From assembly GCF_001456355.1 (NCBI RefSeq), contig NZ_CP010271.1, positions 2,232,001-2,296,000 on the forward strand: a DNA stretch of 64,000 nucleotides, in the 5' to 3' direction. A program made the position numbers and the translations under genes. The stretch comes from Mycobacteroides saopaulense (GTDB taxonomy: Bacteria; Actinomycetota; Actinomycetes; Mycobacteriales; Mycobacteriaceae). Under the pieces are notes generated by a model. It saw only the letters and a list, made by a program, of their open reading frames with translations. It was not told where the DNA came from and searched no databases. Below are positions 47,634-64,000 of the stretch, piece after piece; positions within the stretch are counted from its first letter, which is position 1, and the number at the start of each line of letters is the position of its first letter.

Positions 47634-48995
47634 GTGGGGAATCTGTTGCTGAGGCCGTTGCGTCTCTGGGTGATGTACCTGCCTCAACTGGCCGCCTGCT
47701 ATCTGCTGGGCCTGTTGGGGCGAAACATCGTCATTGAGCTGGCCGCCAAATATGCGTGGAACAACTACCTTGTGGTCGACCTACTGATGCCCTTCGCGGG
47801 TCTAGCCCGGCTGGGGTCGATCATTGCGATGTTCCTAGTCCTGCGCTCGGCGATTCCGGCATTGGCTGCCATGCCCAAGATCTCCCTACGCAATGTCGAC
47901 ATATTCGCCAATGTTGTACTGCCGTTCTTTGTTATCTACCTGGCGTGGAAGATGTTCCAGGACGACTGGCTGACCTACGAGCAGAAGGCGATGTGGCACC
48001 GCGTGGGCGCCCACCTGACGACCGGCACCAAGGTGGTCAACTTGGGGGATGTTCCGGTTACGAATTACGTCTGGGTACTGATTGCGGGCGCCTTTGTTCT
48101 CCGGATGGTCTTGAACCTCAAGCCCATAAAGGACAGGCTGCCCGGGTGGTTTGTTTTCATCAGGGTGTACTTGGATGCCTTGTGGGTCTTCCTGGTGTTG
48201 TCCTTCTCCGCCAGCAAGGGCGTGAACTTCTTCCTGAGCCCGTCGGCTTGGTTCAAGGAACGCCGCATCGTTGTCTGGCTTGACGAAATGCGCAGCGAAC
48301 TGTTCTCGCATTTTCGCCCTTTGGAGGTTCTCTGGAGCTTCGTCAGTGACGCGTGGCATATCGTCTGGGGAGCAGCGGCCGTACCCCTGATCTGGCTGGC
48401 AATCGCCGGCATCATCTATGGCTCGTCCAGTAATGCCAGCTGGCGGGGAGTGCTTCGGCGGCTGGCGGGTATCGACAGCCAGGTGGTGGCCGACAGACTC
48501 GCACCCACTCGGGATCAGGTCCAGCGCCGGGTGACCGGCAGGGTATCCGAGCAGACCCGGGGTAAGGCCAAGGATTGGCTGCTATCACAGTTCGGCAGCG
48601 CCAAACCTATTGTCGATTCGGCCCGCCTGGTGCTGCACGGAGGATTAGTCCTGCTGTCCGCCTATGTACTGGTGTATCTCTGCTTGGCATGGTTGGACAT
48701 GTCCGACAGTTTCCTCACCACGCAAATGCAGGTAGGTGGATACTTGACCCGTGGTTTCGCCTGGGTGTTGGGCCCCCATCCGCTGTCCTTCTGGAATGGT
48801 GTCGCCCCGATATTGACGGCGGTTTCAGGCGTTCTTGTTGCATCGCTGAGGGTTTGCGTCATCGCGTCGGTCTTCGCCCATTGTGTCGAAAAGGCGGAGG
48901 CGGAAGCAGCGGCGCTCCATGACAACGAGGTTGTCGACTACCCAGCTGACGCGGAAGACGCTCTTGCGGTGAATCCCTTTCTCGCCGATCGGTAG
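47634..48995 (+). CDS. polytopic membrane protein, unknown
   Basis: 453 residues with about eight hydrophobic segments (near 10-28, 42-76, 97-113, 143-160, 182-196, 255-277, 329-350 and 383-420). A central cytoplasmic or loop region (about 215-320) contains R-R-I-V-V-W-L-D-E-M-R. I recognise no family. A -10 TACGAT (47622-47627) ends six bases before GTG 47634, so the message is probably leaderless. It diverges from the Rv1683-like gene and converges, with a two-base gap, on the three membrane genes behind argH. A and T at third positions look more frequent than in the flanking genes, which suggests a separate history (qualitative impression). Confidence 0.78.
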   Translation: MGNLLLRPLRLWVMYLPQLAACYLLGLLGRNIVIELAAKYAWNNYLVVDLLMPFAGLARLGSIIAMFLVLRSAIPALAAMPKISLRNVDIFANVVLPFFVIYLAWKMFQDDWLTYEQKAMWHRVGAHLTTGTKVVNLGDVPVTNYVWVLIAGAFVLRMVLNLKPIKDRLPGWFVFIRVYLDALWVFLVLSFSASKGVNFFLSPSAWFKERRIVVWLDEMRSELFSHFRPLEVLWSFVSDAWHIVWGAAAVPLIWLAIAGIIYGSSSNASWRGVLRRLAGIDSQVVADRLAPTRDQVQRRVTGRVSEQTRGKAKDWLLSQFGSAKPIVDSARLVLHGGLVLLSAYVLVYLCLAWLDMSDSFLTTQMQVGGYLTRGFAWVLGPHPLSFWNGVAPILTAVSGVLVASLRVCVIASVFAHCVEKAEAEAAALHDNEVVDYPADAEDALAVNPFLADR

Positions 48996-48997
48996 AA

Positions 48998-49579
48998 CTA
49001 GGGCAGCTCAAATCTGACCAAAATTTGGCCCGCGCTTCCTACGGGGTTTACCAGATCGACAGCGGTCATGGTCACATCGTCGGGTACCAGGAAGGTGAAC
49101 TCAAGGTTTCCTGGCTTGTCGCAGTGATCGACGACACCGTCAGCGAGCGGCACTGTGTAGATCAAGAAGGGAGCCTTCGGCCACAGATGCTCACCATCGG
49201 TGATTTTCCCGTCGCAGAAGAAATTCTGCGGAACCGGGCCGGAGCGTTCTATTGTCACCACCGCAAGTTCGGCTCCCTTGGGAACCACTCCGTTGGCTCC
49301 ATGCGGAGCTTTGCCGAGATGCCTCACTCCGGCGAGACGCCAGGTTTGGCCGTATGCCTCCGCCGACTGGCCGGCCGCAATCACGTGGAGCGGAACAACA
49401 CTCGCTCGATAGTCCCGCCACGAATCACTGAACGAGACGGCCCATACCCCGGCGAATATCGCGATGGCGATCAGTCCTGCGATGGTATTGCGAAACCAGA
49501 GGCGTGAACGCAACGGCAACCGGCCTTGGCCGTGCTCACGCCGATGTCGCGGACTTTCGGTACTTTGCGTCTCACTCAT
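48998..49579 (-). CDS. single-pass membrane protein C, unknown
   Basis: 193 residues. A basic cytoplasmic tail (1-30), one membrane segment (about 32-50) and an extracytoplasmic beta-rich domain with two Cys (F-C-D-G and D-H-C-D-K) that could form a disulfide. Segments such as A-E-L-A-V-V-T-I-E-R and L-E-F-T-F-L-V-P resemble DUF4352-like immunoglobulin folds. It is the last of three genes joined by 4-bp overlaps after argH. The function is unknown. Confidence 0.75.
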   Translation of the reverse strand: MSETQSTESPRHRREHGQGRLPLRSRLWFRNTIAGLIAIAIFAGVWAVSFSDSWRDYRASVVPLHVIAAGQSAEAYGQTWRLAGVRHLGKAPHGANGVVPKGAELAVVTIERSGPVPQNFFCDGKITDGEHLWPKAPFLIYTVPLADGVVDHCDKPGNLEFTFLVPDDVTMTAVDLVNPVGSAGQILVRFELP

Positions 49580-50202
49580 TGCTTACCCACCACCGTCTTC
49601 GGCAGCGCGATGACGGATGCGTGCGGCGCGTGCTCCGCGTCGAGCGGAATGTCTATGACGAGCCGCGAATCCCATTTGTACTGCCCAGCGGCATAGAAAA
49701 TGTACAACTTTGCGGAACGGACGTGCTCAAGAACCTGCGGGCTGACTTCGAAAACGAATACACCGGTCGCAGGGATCAGGGGAGTCAGCGGCGCGCCAAG
49801 CAAGGTGGAACCCTCAAGCCGGCTATCAGGTGTATAGCCCTTGTCGCCGAGCCCCAATATCGCGTCGGCTTTGGAAGCCTCGCTCATTGATGTGATGGTG
49901 AGTTTAACCACGACCCATTGACCGGCGGACTTGATGTTTCGTTGGCGCGGAGAAAAGCCGGTGTGTTTGACGACTGGCCCGATCCCGACCCTAGTCACCG
50001 TGGCCGAGAACAACCGGCCTGTTACCGAACTTCCCATGGTGCCGTGGACGTCAAAGGCATTCTGAGTTTCGGCGGCAGACGGCAGGCGATTCCAAACGAA
50101 GACGGAAGCGGACAGTATGACCGCCACCACCGCTACGGTGCTAGCCAGCCGCAGAAGCGGTGAGGAGGGCCTCAAAGCCGTGAATTTTTCCCAGAAGATC
50201 AC
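49576..50202 (-). CDS. single-pass membrane protein B, unknown
   Basis: 208 residues. N-terminal membrane segment at about 17-38, then an extracytoplasmic beta domain with Q-W-V-V-V-K-L-T-I-T-S and V-F-V-F-E-V-S-P, the alternating pattern seen in DUF4352-type folds. Same architecture as the products on either side, so they are probably diverged paralogues. GTG 50202 overlaps the upstream stop, and its own stop overlaps the next ATG. Confidence 0.75.
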   Translation of the reverse strand: MIFWEKFTALRPSSPLLRLASTVAVVAVILSASVFVWNRLPSAAETQNAFDVHGTMGSSVTGRLFSATVTRVGIGPVVKHTGFSPRQRNIKSAGQWVVVKLTITSMSEASKADAILGLGDKGYTPDSRLEGSTLLGAPLTPLIPATGVFVFEVSPQVLEHVRSAKLYIFYAAGQYKWDSRLVIDIPLDAEHAPHASVIALPKTVVGKQ

Positions 50203-50972
50203 GAAGACACCTCCACCGGCACTCTGGTCGTTGCGCTCTTGCCATCATCAACCCAGCCCTCGCCATAGAGCACCAGGCCACGGCTGAATTTCCGGTATGG
50301 CACCTGAACCGACACCTGGGACCCGGGGAGCACGGCGCCAGAAGGAACGCTCCATACCAGCGCCACCTTCTCGGTGATATCAGGTTGCAGCAAGACTAGA
50401 AAGCTGCCGTCCTCGACGCGAAGAGCCGATGGTTCCTGGCTCTGAATAAGGGAAGTATCTTGTGCGTCCGCCACGTTCGGCAGAGAAAAATTGCCGCTGA
50501 CGACGTCGGCTCTGTCCGAGTTGTTGGTGATTTCCGCGAGGACCGCAAGGTAGGTCCGTCCGGGCTTTTCTTTCGCGATCACAGCTCCGCCGCCCACGAT
50601 TTGCGATCGCAGCACGGCCTTTTTCACGGTAATGGTGAATTCACCATTGTCGAAGGGTTTGCCAAGATCGAAAGTCTGCGGTGTCTTGTCGACGGCGTCC
50701 AAGCCACCGAATCCGGCGGTCGCCACAATCGCGAGTACTGCGACCACGTGCCACATCTGGACGAACTCCAGGTCGTTCCACCAGTTCCGCCCCCATGCAA
50801 TGGCCCGGGCCAGAACACCGCGTGGGGCAGGTGGCGGTACGTTCTCCTTGGTCACGGACGCGGTTTGCGATAGGCCAGTCGCCACCGGTCGCCGCCACGC
50901 CGCGTTCGGGTCGTCCGGTATATCTCCCCCCGGACCGGGGCCCGACGATGTCGGGTCCGGCTCGCCGTCCAT
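50199..50972 (-). CDS. single-pass membrane protein A, unknown
   Basis: 257 residues. A Pro/Asp-rich cytoplasmic N-terminus (1-72), one membrane segment (about 75-92) and an extracytoplasmic domain with F-D-N-G-E-F-T-I-T-V-K-K-A and Y-L-A-V-L-A-E-I-T-N-N-S, again DUF4352-like. The ATG at 50972 lies nine bases after the argH stop with no Shine-Dalgarno sequence, so translation probably depends on ribosomes finishing argH. It heads the three-gene membrane set. Confidence 0.77.
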   Translation of the reverse strand: MDGEPDPTSSGPGPGGDIPDDPNAAWRRPVATGLSQTASVTKENVPPPAPRGVLARAIAWGRNWWNDLEFVQMWHVVAVLAIVATAGFGGLDAVDKTPQTFDLGKPFDNGEFTITVKKAVLRSQIVGGGAVIAKEKPGRTYLAVLAEITNNSDRADVVSGNFSLPNVADAQDTSLIQSQEPSALRVEDGSFLVLLQPDITEKVALVWSVPSGAVLPGSQVSVQVPYRKFSRGLVLYGEGWVDDGKSATTRVPVEVSS

Positions 50973-50981
50973 GGCTGGATA

Positions 50982-53596
<2,615 letters not shown>

Positions 53597-53608
53597 GTCA
53601 TCTCTCTC

Positions 53609-56218
<2,610 letters not shown>

Positions 56219-56222
<4 letters not shown>

Positions 56223-57084
56223 GACTTACTCCTGACGATTGTCCCGACGCCTTCGTCGGTGAACAGTTCGACCAGCACGCAATGCTCGACGCGCCCGTCG
56301 ATGATGTGGGCGCTGGGCACCCCGCCGTCCACCGCGCGCAGACATGCCTCGATCTTCGGGATCATGCCCGACTCCAGGCTGGGAAGTAGCACGCGCAGAT
56401 CTTCGGCCGCGATCTCGGTGACCAGCGATTCGCGATCGGGCCAGTCCGTGTACAGGCCCTCGATATCGGTGAGCATCAGGAGACGCTCGGCCCCAAGCGC
56501 TTCCGCAAGTGCGCCGGCGGCGGTATCGGCATTGAGATTGTGCACCACCCCGTCCGTGTCGGGGGCCAAGGTGGACACCACGGGGATCCGTCCGGCATCG
56601 ATCAGGTCGAGGATCGCCTCCGGATTGACTTGCGCGACATCGCCGACCAAACCGATGTCGGTCTCGATGCCATCGACGGTCGCGGTACGACGGACGGCTG
56701 TGAACAGTTGTGCGTCCTCGCCGGTGATTCCGACGGCATATGGCCCATGGCTGTTGATCAACCCGACCAACTCGCGGCCCACTTGACCGAAGAGCACCAT
56801 GCGTGCGATCTCGAGGACCTCCGGCGTGGTGACGCGGAAGCCGCCCTTGAATTCGCCTGCAACGCCGAGTTTTTTCAGCATCGCGGTGATCTGCGGACCG
56901 CCGCCGTGTACGACAACCGGATGGATGCCGCAGTTACGCAGGAACACCATGTCTTCGGCGAAGGCATTCTTGAGCGTGTCGTCGGTCATGGCGTTGCCGC
57001 CGTACTTGATGACCACGATGGTGCCGTGCAGCTTCTTGAGCCAGGGCAATGCCTCGGCTAATACGCGGGCCTTCTTCGGAGCTT

Positions 57085-57088
<4 letters not shown>
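56219..57088 (-). CDS. argB: acetylglutamate kinase
   Basis: 289 residues. Amino-acid-kinase fold: K-Y-G-G-N-A-M near the start, H-G-G-G-P-Q-I, and the nucleotide-binding D-I-E-G-L-Y region. An N-terminal helix of about 25 residues ([12 protein letters not shown]) is present, the feature of hexameric, arginine-feedback-inhibited enzymes. The ATG at 57088 overlaps the argJ stop. Confidence 0.97.
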
Positions 57089-59361
<2,273 letters not shown>

Positions 59362-59362
59362 G

Positions 59363-59390
59363 CCAAGCGCAAATATATTCGACCAAGCGC
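59363..59390. repeat. direct repeat CCAAGCGC, 20-bp period
   Basis: CCAAGCGC occurs at 59363-59370 and again at 59383-59390, exactly 20 bases apart (about two helical turns), flanking an AT-rich AAATATATT. It lies immediately upstream of the ARG-box-like site in the argC promoter region. It may be a second regulator site or a second ArgR contact. Confidence 0.55.
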
Positions 59391-59508
59391 TCTCGATTGT
59401 GGTCAACCTCAACTTGAGCTAAACGGTGTAATGCTCGGTGTCCACAGTTACGGTGAGGTAGCTGGCGAATAGCGTCGGCAATTGATAACGAGCGAGAAGG
59501 AGCCTTCC

Positions 59509-59580
59509 ATGTCGGATCGTGCCGATCGTCAGCGCCAGGAACAGCACCGCGAGCAGGCTGACCAGCGCCGAGGACAGTAA
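59509..59580 (+). CDS. 23-residue Gln/Arg-rich micro-ORF
   Basis: ATG to TAA encoding 23 residues, rich in Q, R, D and E with no hydrophobic residues. A strong GAGAAGGAG Shine-Dalgarno sequence sits nine bases upstream, far better than chance in a 250-base gap. It lies between the argC promoter and the pheT end, on the opposite strand to both. A stem-loop begins six bases after the stop. No family is known to me. It could be a small RNA-binding or leader peptide. Confidence 0.5.
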   Translation: MSDRADRQRQEQHREQADQRRGQ

Positions 59581-59585
59581 GACCT

Positions 59586-59619
59586 GCTAAGCGCGTTGGG
59601 TCGCCCCGACGCGCTTAGC
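59586..59619. terminator. stem-loop at the pheT 3' end
   Basis: GCTAAGCGCGT (59586-59596) pairs perfectly with ACGCGCTTAGC (59609-59619) around a 12-base loop. It contains the pheT stop codon and follows the micro-ORF, so it could end transcripts from both sides. No T-run follows. Confidence 0.7.
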
Positions 59620-62060
59620 CGCAGAAGCCACCGCCGCCACCCGCGCGGCGGTGGCTTCGTCTTCTGTGAGGGTTCTATCCGCGGCCCGGAAGCGCAGCCG
59701 GAAGTTCAGGGATTTGTTGCCCGCGCCGACCTGCGGTCCGGTGTAAACCTCCACGAGCCGCACATCTTCGAGCAACTCCCCCGCGCCGTCGCGCAGCGCG
59801 CCGGTGACCGTGTCGGACGGCACAGACTCGGCGACCACCAGCGAGACATCCTGGAGAACGGCAGGGAACGGCGAAATTCTCGGTGCGGGAAGCGGGTTGG
59901 TGGCTGGGAGCGCGTCGAGGCTCAGTTCCAGCGCGCAGGTGCGCTTGGGTAGGCCGAGGCGCTCGATGACCGCGGGGTGTAGCTCGCCGGCATGTCCGAT
60001 CACCCGGCCGTCCACGACGATCTCCGCGCAGCGTCCCGGATGCCAGGGCAACTCTTCGCCCGCGCGTAGCGACAGATCCACATAAGCCGCGCGACCGATG
60101 ATCCGGGCGGCCTCGAGCGCGTCGGTGACATCGGCGGCGCGTCCACGCCCCCATGGTCCGCTGGGCTCGCGTGCCCCGGTCAATACCAGCGCCACGTGAA
60201 CAGGTTGAGCGGGCAGGGATTCCAGGAGCGCGGCAAGTTCTGCCTCGGAGGGGCGATCGTTGACATCCAGCAGCGGAATGGCGCGGGTCGCCGCGGTTGG
60301 CCTCACAACCTGACCGATGGTGAACAACGCGACGTCGGTGGTTCCACGGGAGATGTTGCGTGACACCGCTTCCAGTACGCCGGGCAGTAATGTGCTGGCA
60401 AGCTCCGGGCGATCGGCTTCCAACGGGTTGAGCACCTTTGTGGTGCGGCGTCGCGGATCCTCGTCGTCCAGGCCCCACAGGTCGAACACTCCGGACGGAA
60501 GGAACGGCATTGGTAAGATCTCGGTGTAACCGTTCAGCGCCAACGACTTCCCTACTGCGCGCCGACGGCGTTGCGGCGGTGTGAGACCACCGCCTTGTGG
60601 CGCGGCAGGCAGTATCGACGGGATGTCGTCCAGCCCCTCGAGCCGGAGCACCTCCTCGACAAGGTCTGCGCCCTCGCTGATGTCCGGACGCCAGCTCGGC
60701 GGCCTCACCCGTAGCGTGTCGCCCTCGGCGAGAACCTCGGCGCCAATTTGGCGGAGCCGGTGCTGCACCACGCCGTCTGGGTAGTCAATCCCGGCGATGC
60801 GAGCGGGCAGCTCGGTGGCCATGACGATCTCGGCCTGCGCGTCGGTATCCGCAGTCCAGTCGGTGAGTTCGGGCGGTGTACTCCCGCCGGCTATCTCGCG
60901 CAGCAGAGAAGCGCAACGGTCCAGCGCTGCGACAGATATTGCGGGGTCGACGGAGCGCTCGTAGCGGCGTCCCGCCTCGCTGTGCAGACGCAGCCGACGC
61001 TGAGTACGCAGCACCGCAGCCGAATCCCACACGGCGGCTTCGAGCAGCACATCGGTGGAGTCGCCGCGCATCTCGGTGCTTCCGGCGCCCATCACGCCGC
61101 CGATGGCGGTGACGCCCGCGTCGTCCGCAATGAGAACATCACCGGATTCGAGCTTGCGCTCCACGTCATCCAACGTCACCACCGTTTCGCCTGGCGTCGC
61201 GAACCTGACCCGGAAATCTCCACTGATACGCGCTTTGTCATGGGCATGCATGGGGTGCCCGATCTCCAACATCACATAGTTGGTGGCATCCACCGCCGGT
61301 GAGATCGCCCGGATGCCGCAGAGCAGCAGACGTCGTTGTAGCCACCATGGCGACACTGCGGCCGGGTCGATGCCGATGACGGGACGTAGCCCGAAACGCT
61401 TCACCCCGGTTCCGGAATCGATATGGACCGGCAACGACGGCCGCTCCACCGGGAGCGGTTGCACCGCAGCGGGATCGATGAATTCGAGGTCGTATGCGCA
61501 CGCCAGGTCGCGGGCCAAGCCACGAACCGACAGGCAGTATCCCCGGTCCGGTGTGATCGACAGATCGAAGATGGCGTCATCTAGCCCGACAACCTCGACG
61601 GCGTCGGCACCGGGCGCCGCGGTGCCCGGTGGCAACACGAGAATTCCTGGCGATTCGGAGCCGAGCCCCAATTCGGCCGTCGAACAGATCATGCCGTCGG
61701 AGGTGTGCCCGTAGGTCTTTCGTGTCGCGATGGTGAAATCGCCGGGCAGAGTCGCACCCGGAAGTGCCACCACCACGAGGTCATCGACAGCGAAATTAGT
61801 TGCACCGCAGACAATTTCACGAGGTTCTGCCTCGCCCGCATCGACCAGGCAGAAGCGAATCGGCTTCTTGAACTCGGTGAGTTCGGTGATCTGCGCGACC
61901 CGTCCCACGACCAGAGGTCCGGTTACCGGTCCGGGCACGATGACCTCTTCGACCTCGTGGCCGATGCGAATCAGGGTTTCTTCGACATCGGCCGGGGTGG
62001 CGGAGAACCCCGGTGCGCCGACGCGCAGCACCTCGAGCAGCCAGCTATGGGGAATACGCA

Positions 62061-62061
<1 letters not shown>
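59587..62061 (-). CDS. pheT: phenylalanyl-tRNA synthetase beta subunit
   Basis: 824 residues. The domains run in normal order: N-terminal tRNA-binding OB domain (about 40-150), B3/B4 editing region (about 210-370), B5, catalytic-like core and the C-terminal ferredoxin-fold anticodon-binding domain (about 730-824). Its ATG overlaps the pheS stop by one base (TGATG), typical of the coupled subunits. Confidence 0.97.
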
Positions 62062-63113
<1,052 letters not shown>

Positions 63114-63188
63114 TCATAGGGTAAGGCGGGTTAACCACCGTCCGGTCATGCCGGACAGGCGCCGTGCCACCGGCCTAATGTCGACGAT

Positions 63189-63614
63189 GTGAATGGTGAA
63201 GCCGTACGCCGCTGGATCTTCGCGAGGCATTGTCATCCAGTGAGTGCATGGTCGCGGTGGGCGACCACACCACTGTTGCTCGTTCCGGTCTGGACACGGC
63301 GATGGCGCTGGGCGATCCCGATCGGTGTCTGGCTGGCGATCAACCCCGTTGTGACGCCGCCGCCTCGTGATGACCGATCGTTCGCCACCCGGGCTATTCG
63401 TGGCGAGGAGATCTGGATGACCAAGCCGACGTCGGATGCGATGCTCACCGGGCTGAGCATCCTCGGTGGTGCGGCTTTGGTGTCTGCGTTTGTCGCCGCG
63501 TGGCGGCGCTCGTGTGTCGGGGTGATGGTGGGAACCGCGATATCGATGGCCATCACCCTGCTGGCCTGGCGGCGTTACGACCAGATCTGGAGGTCAGTCA
63601 GACCCCGACGGTAA
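63189..63614 (+). CDS. small membrane protein, DUF6653-like
   Basis: 141 residues with hydrophobic segments at about 25-36, 42-54, 85-104 and 110-126. The N-terminal [14 protein letters not shown] fits the DUF6653 pattern (H-x-N/H-P-x-S-x-W-x-R). The function is unknown. GTG 63189 lies seven bases after a -10 TAATGT (63176-63181), a leaderless arrangement, and diverges from pheS. Confidence 0.72.
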   Translation: MNGEAVRRWIFARHCHPVSAWSRWATTPLLLVPVWTRRWRWAIPIGVWLAINPVVTPPPRDDRSFATRAIRGEEIWMTKPTSDAMLTGLSILGGAALVSAFVAAWRRSCVGVMVGTAISMAITLLAWRRYDQIWRSVRPRR

Positions 63615-63663
63615 TGTCCGATTTCCGCTAGCGCCTGCGGTCGGGCGCGGGCATGCTCAAGGC

Positions 63664-64000
63664 ATGGAACTCAACGCAGAGGCGTGCTACCGGGCCGTCC
63701 AGTCCCGCGACACACGATTTGACGGGCAGTTCTACACGGCGGTGCGCACTACCGGGATCTACTGTCGGCCTTCTTGTCCGGCCATCACGCCGAAACGCCA
63801 GAATGTCTCGTTTCACCCCACTGCCGCCTCCGCTCAGGCTGCCGGATATCGGGCCTGCAGGCGGTGTCTACCGGACGCCGCGCCCGGGTCGCCTCTGTGG
63901 AATATCAAGTCCCACTTGGCGGTGCGCGCGATGCGTCTCATCGGCGACGGAGTGGTCGAGCGCGACGGTGTGGACGGGCTGTCACGCGCCCTCGGATATT
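63664..64000 (+). CDS. Ada/AdaA-type DNA repair regulator, cut by window edge
   Basis: The first 112 codons are visible. The N-terminal Ada zinc domain has [17 protein letters not shown] and later C-R-R-C, the four Cys that bind zinc and accept a methyl group from DNA phosphotriesters. The next part begins the AraC-type DNA-binding domain. In mycobacteria such genes usually continue into an AlkA glycosylase (Ada-AlkA) and form part of the adaptive response to alkylation. The rest lies outside the window. Confidence 0.9.
   Translation, partial: MELNAEACYRAVQSRDTRFDGQFYTAVRTTGIYCRPSCPAITPKRQNVSFHPTAASAQAAGYRACRRCLPDAAPGSPLWNIKSHLAVRAMRLIGDGVVERDGVDGLSRALGY

Overview
The window is chromosomal DNA of a high-G+C actinobacterium and almost certainly a mycobacterium. 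It carries secA2, pgsA2, the bifunctional hydrolase/acyl-CoA synthetase of the Rv1683 type, steA/mctB, tlyA and the argCJBDFRGH cluster in mycobacterial order. It has a perfect mycobacterial LexA box and many starts that look leaderless. An APH(3'')-type kinase resembling the streptomycin phosphotransferase of Mycobacterium abscessus/fortuitum, together with the overall gene order, points to the Mycobacteroides abscessus-chelonae group. The species is an inference; no marker here settles it.

Layout. (1) 0.1-5.7 kb, minus strand: secA2, pgsA2, two DUF881 proteins flanking a small DUF1290 protein, and gcvH (the Rv1821-Rv1826 block), with garA probably starting at the left edge. (2) 5.7-19.2 kb, an accessory stretch: a GNAT protein; an acyl-CoA dehydrogenase/SRPBCC pair; two paralogous ABC1 (UbiB-type) kinases with a TetR regulator, tied together by three copies of one operator; a VOC/FAD-oxidoreductase pair; an ArsR/AHSA1 pair; the aminoglycoside kinase; tRNA-Pro(GGG); and a frameshifted DUF222-HNH gene behind a LexA box. 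(3) 19.2-36.8 kb, mostly minus strand: a LysM/lectin protein, then der-cmk-rluB-scpB-scpA-parA, xerD-nudix-pyrG, mctB-steA, recN-nadK-tlyA and short conserved genes (the Rv1691-Rv1713 block). (4) 36.9-47.5 kb: an ABC-F protein, tyrS, a coupled alkyl-base DNA glycosylase/ADP-ribosylglycohydrolase pair, an ABC exporter with its TetR regulator, a Trm112-like protein, a secreted small protein and the 990-residue Rv1683-type protein. (5) 47.6-51 kb: four unrecognised membrane genes, three of them directly following argH. (6) 51-59.3 kb: argCJBDFRGH, nearly all with 4-bp start/stop overlaps, behind an ARG-box-like palindrome. (7) 59.5-64 kb: a 23-codon micro-ORF, pheST, a DUF6653-like membrane protein and the start of an Ada-type gene cut by the window edge.

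Most of the window is housekeeping: arginine synthesis, aminoacyl-tRNA synthetases, nucleotide and NAD metabolism, chromosome segregation and ribosome assembly. The best candidates for undescribed biology are two. One is the TetR-controlled ABC1-kinase/SRPBCC/acyl-CoA-dehydrogenase regulon at 6.6-12.3 kb, defined by an ACATAC-N10-GTATGT operator. The other is the membrane cassette at 47.6-51 kb. Smaller leads are the glycosylase/ADP-ribosylglycohydrolase coupling, the self-overlapping operator of the ABC-exporter operon, and the micro-ORF between argC and pheT.
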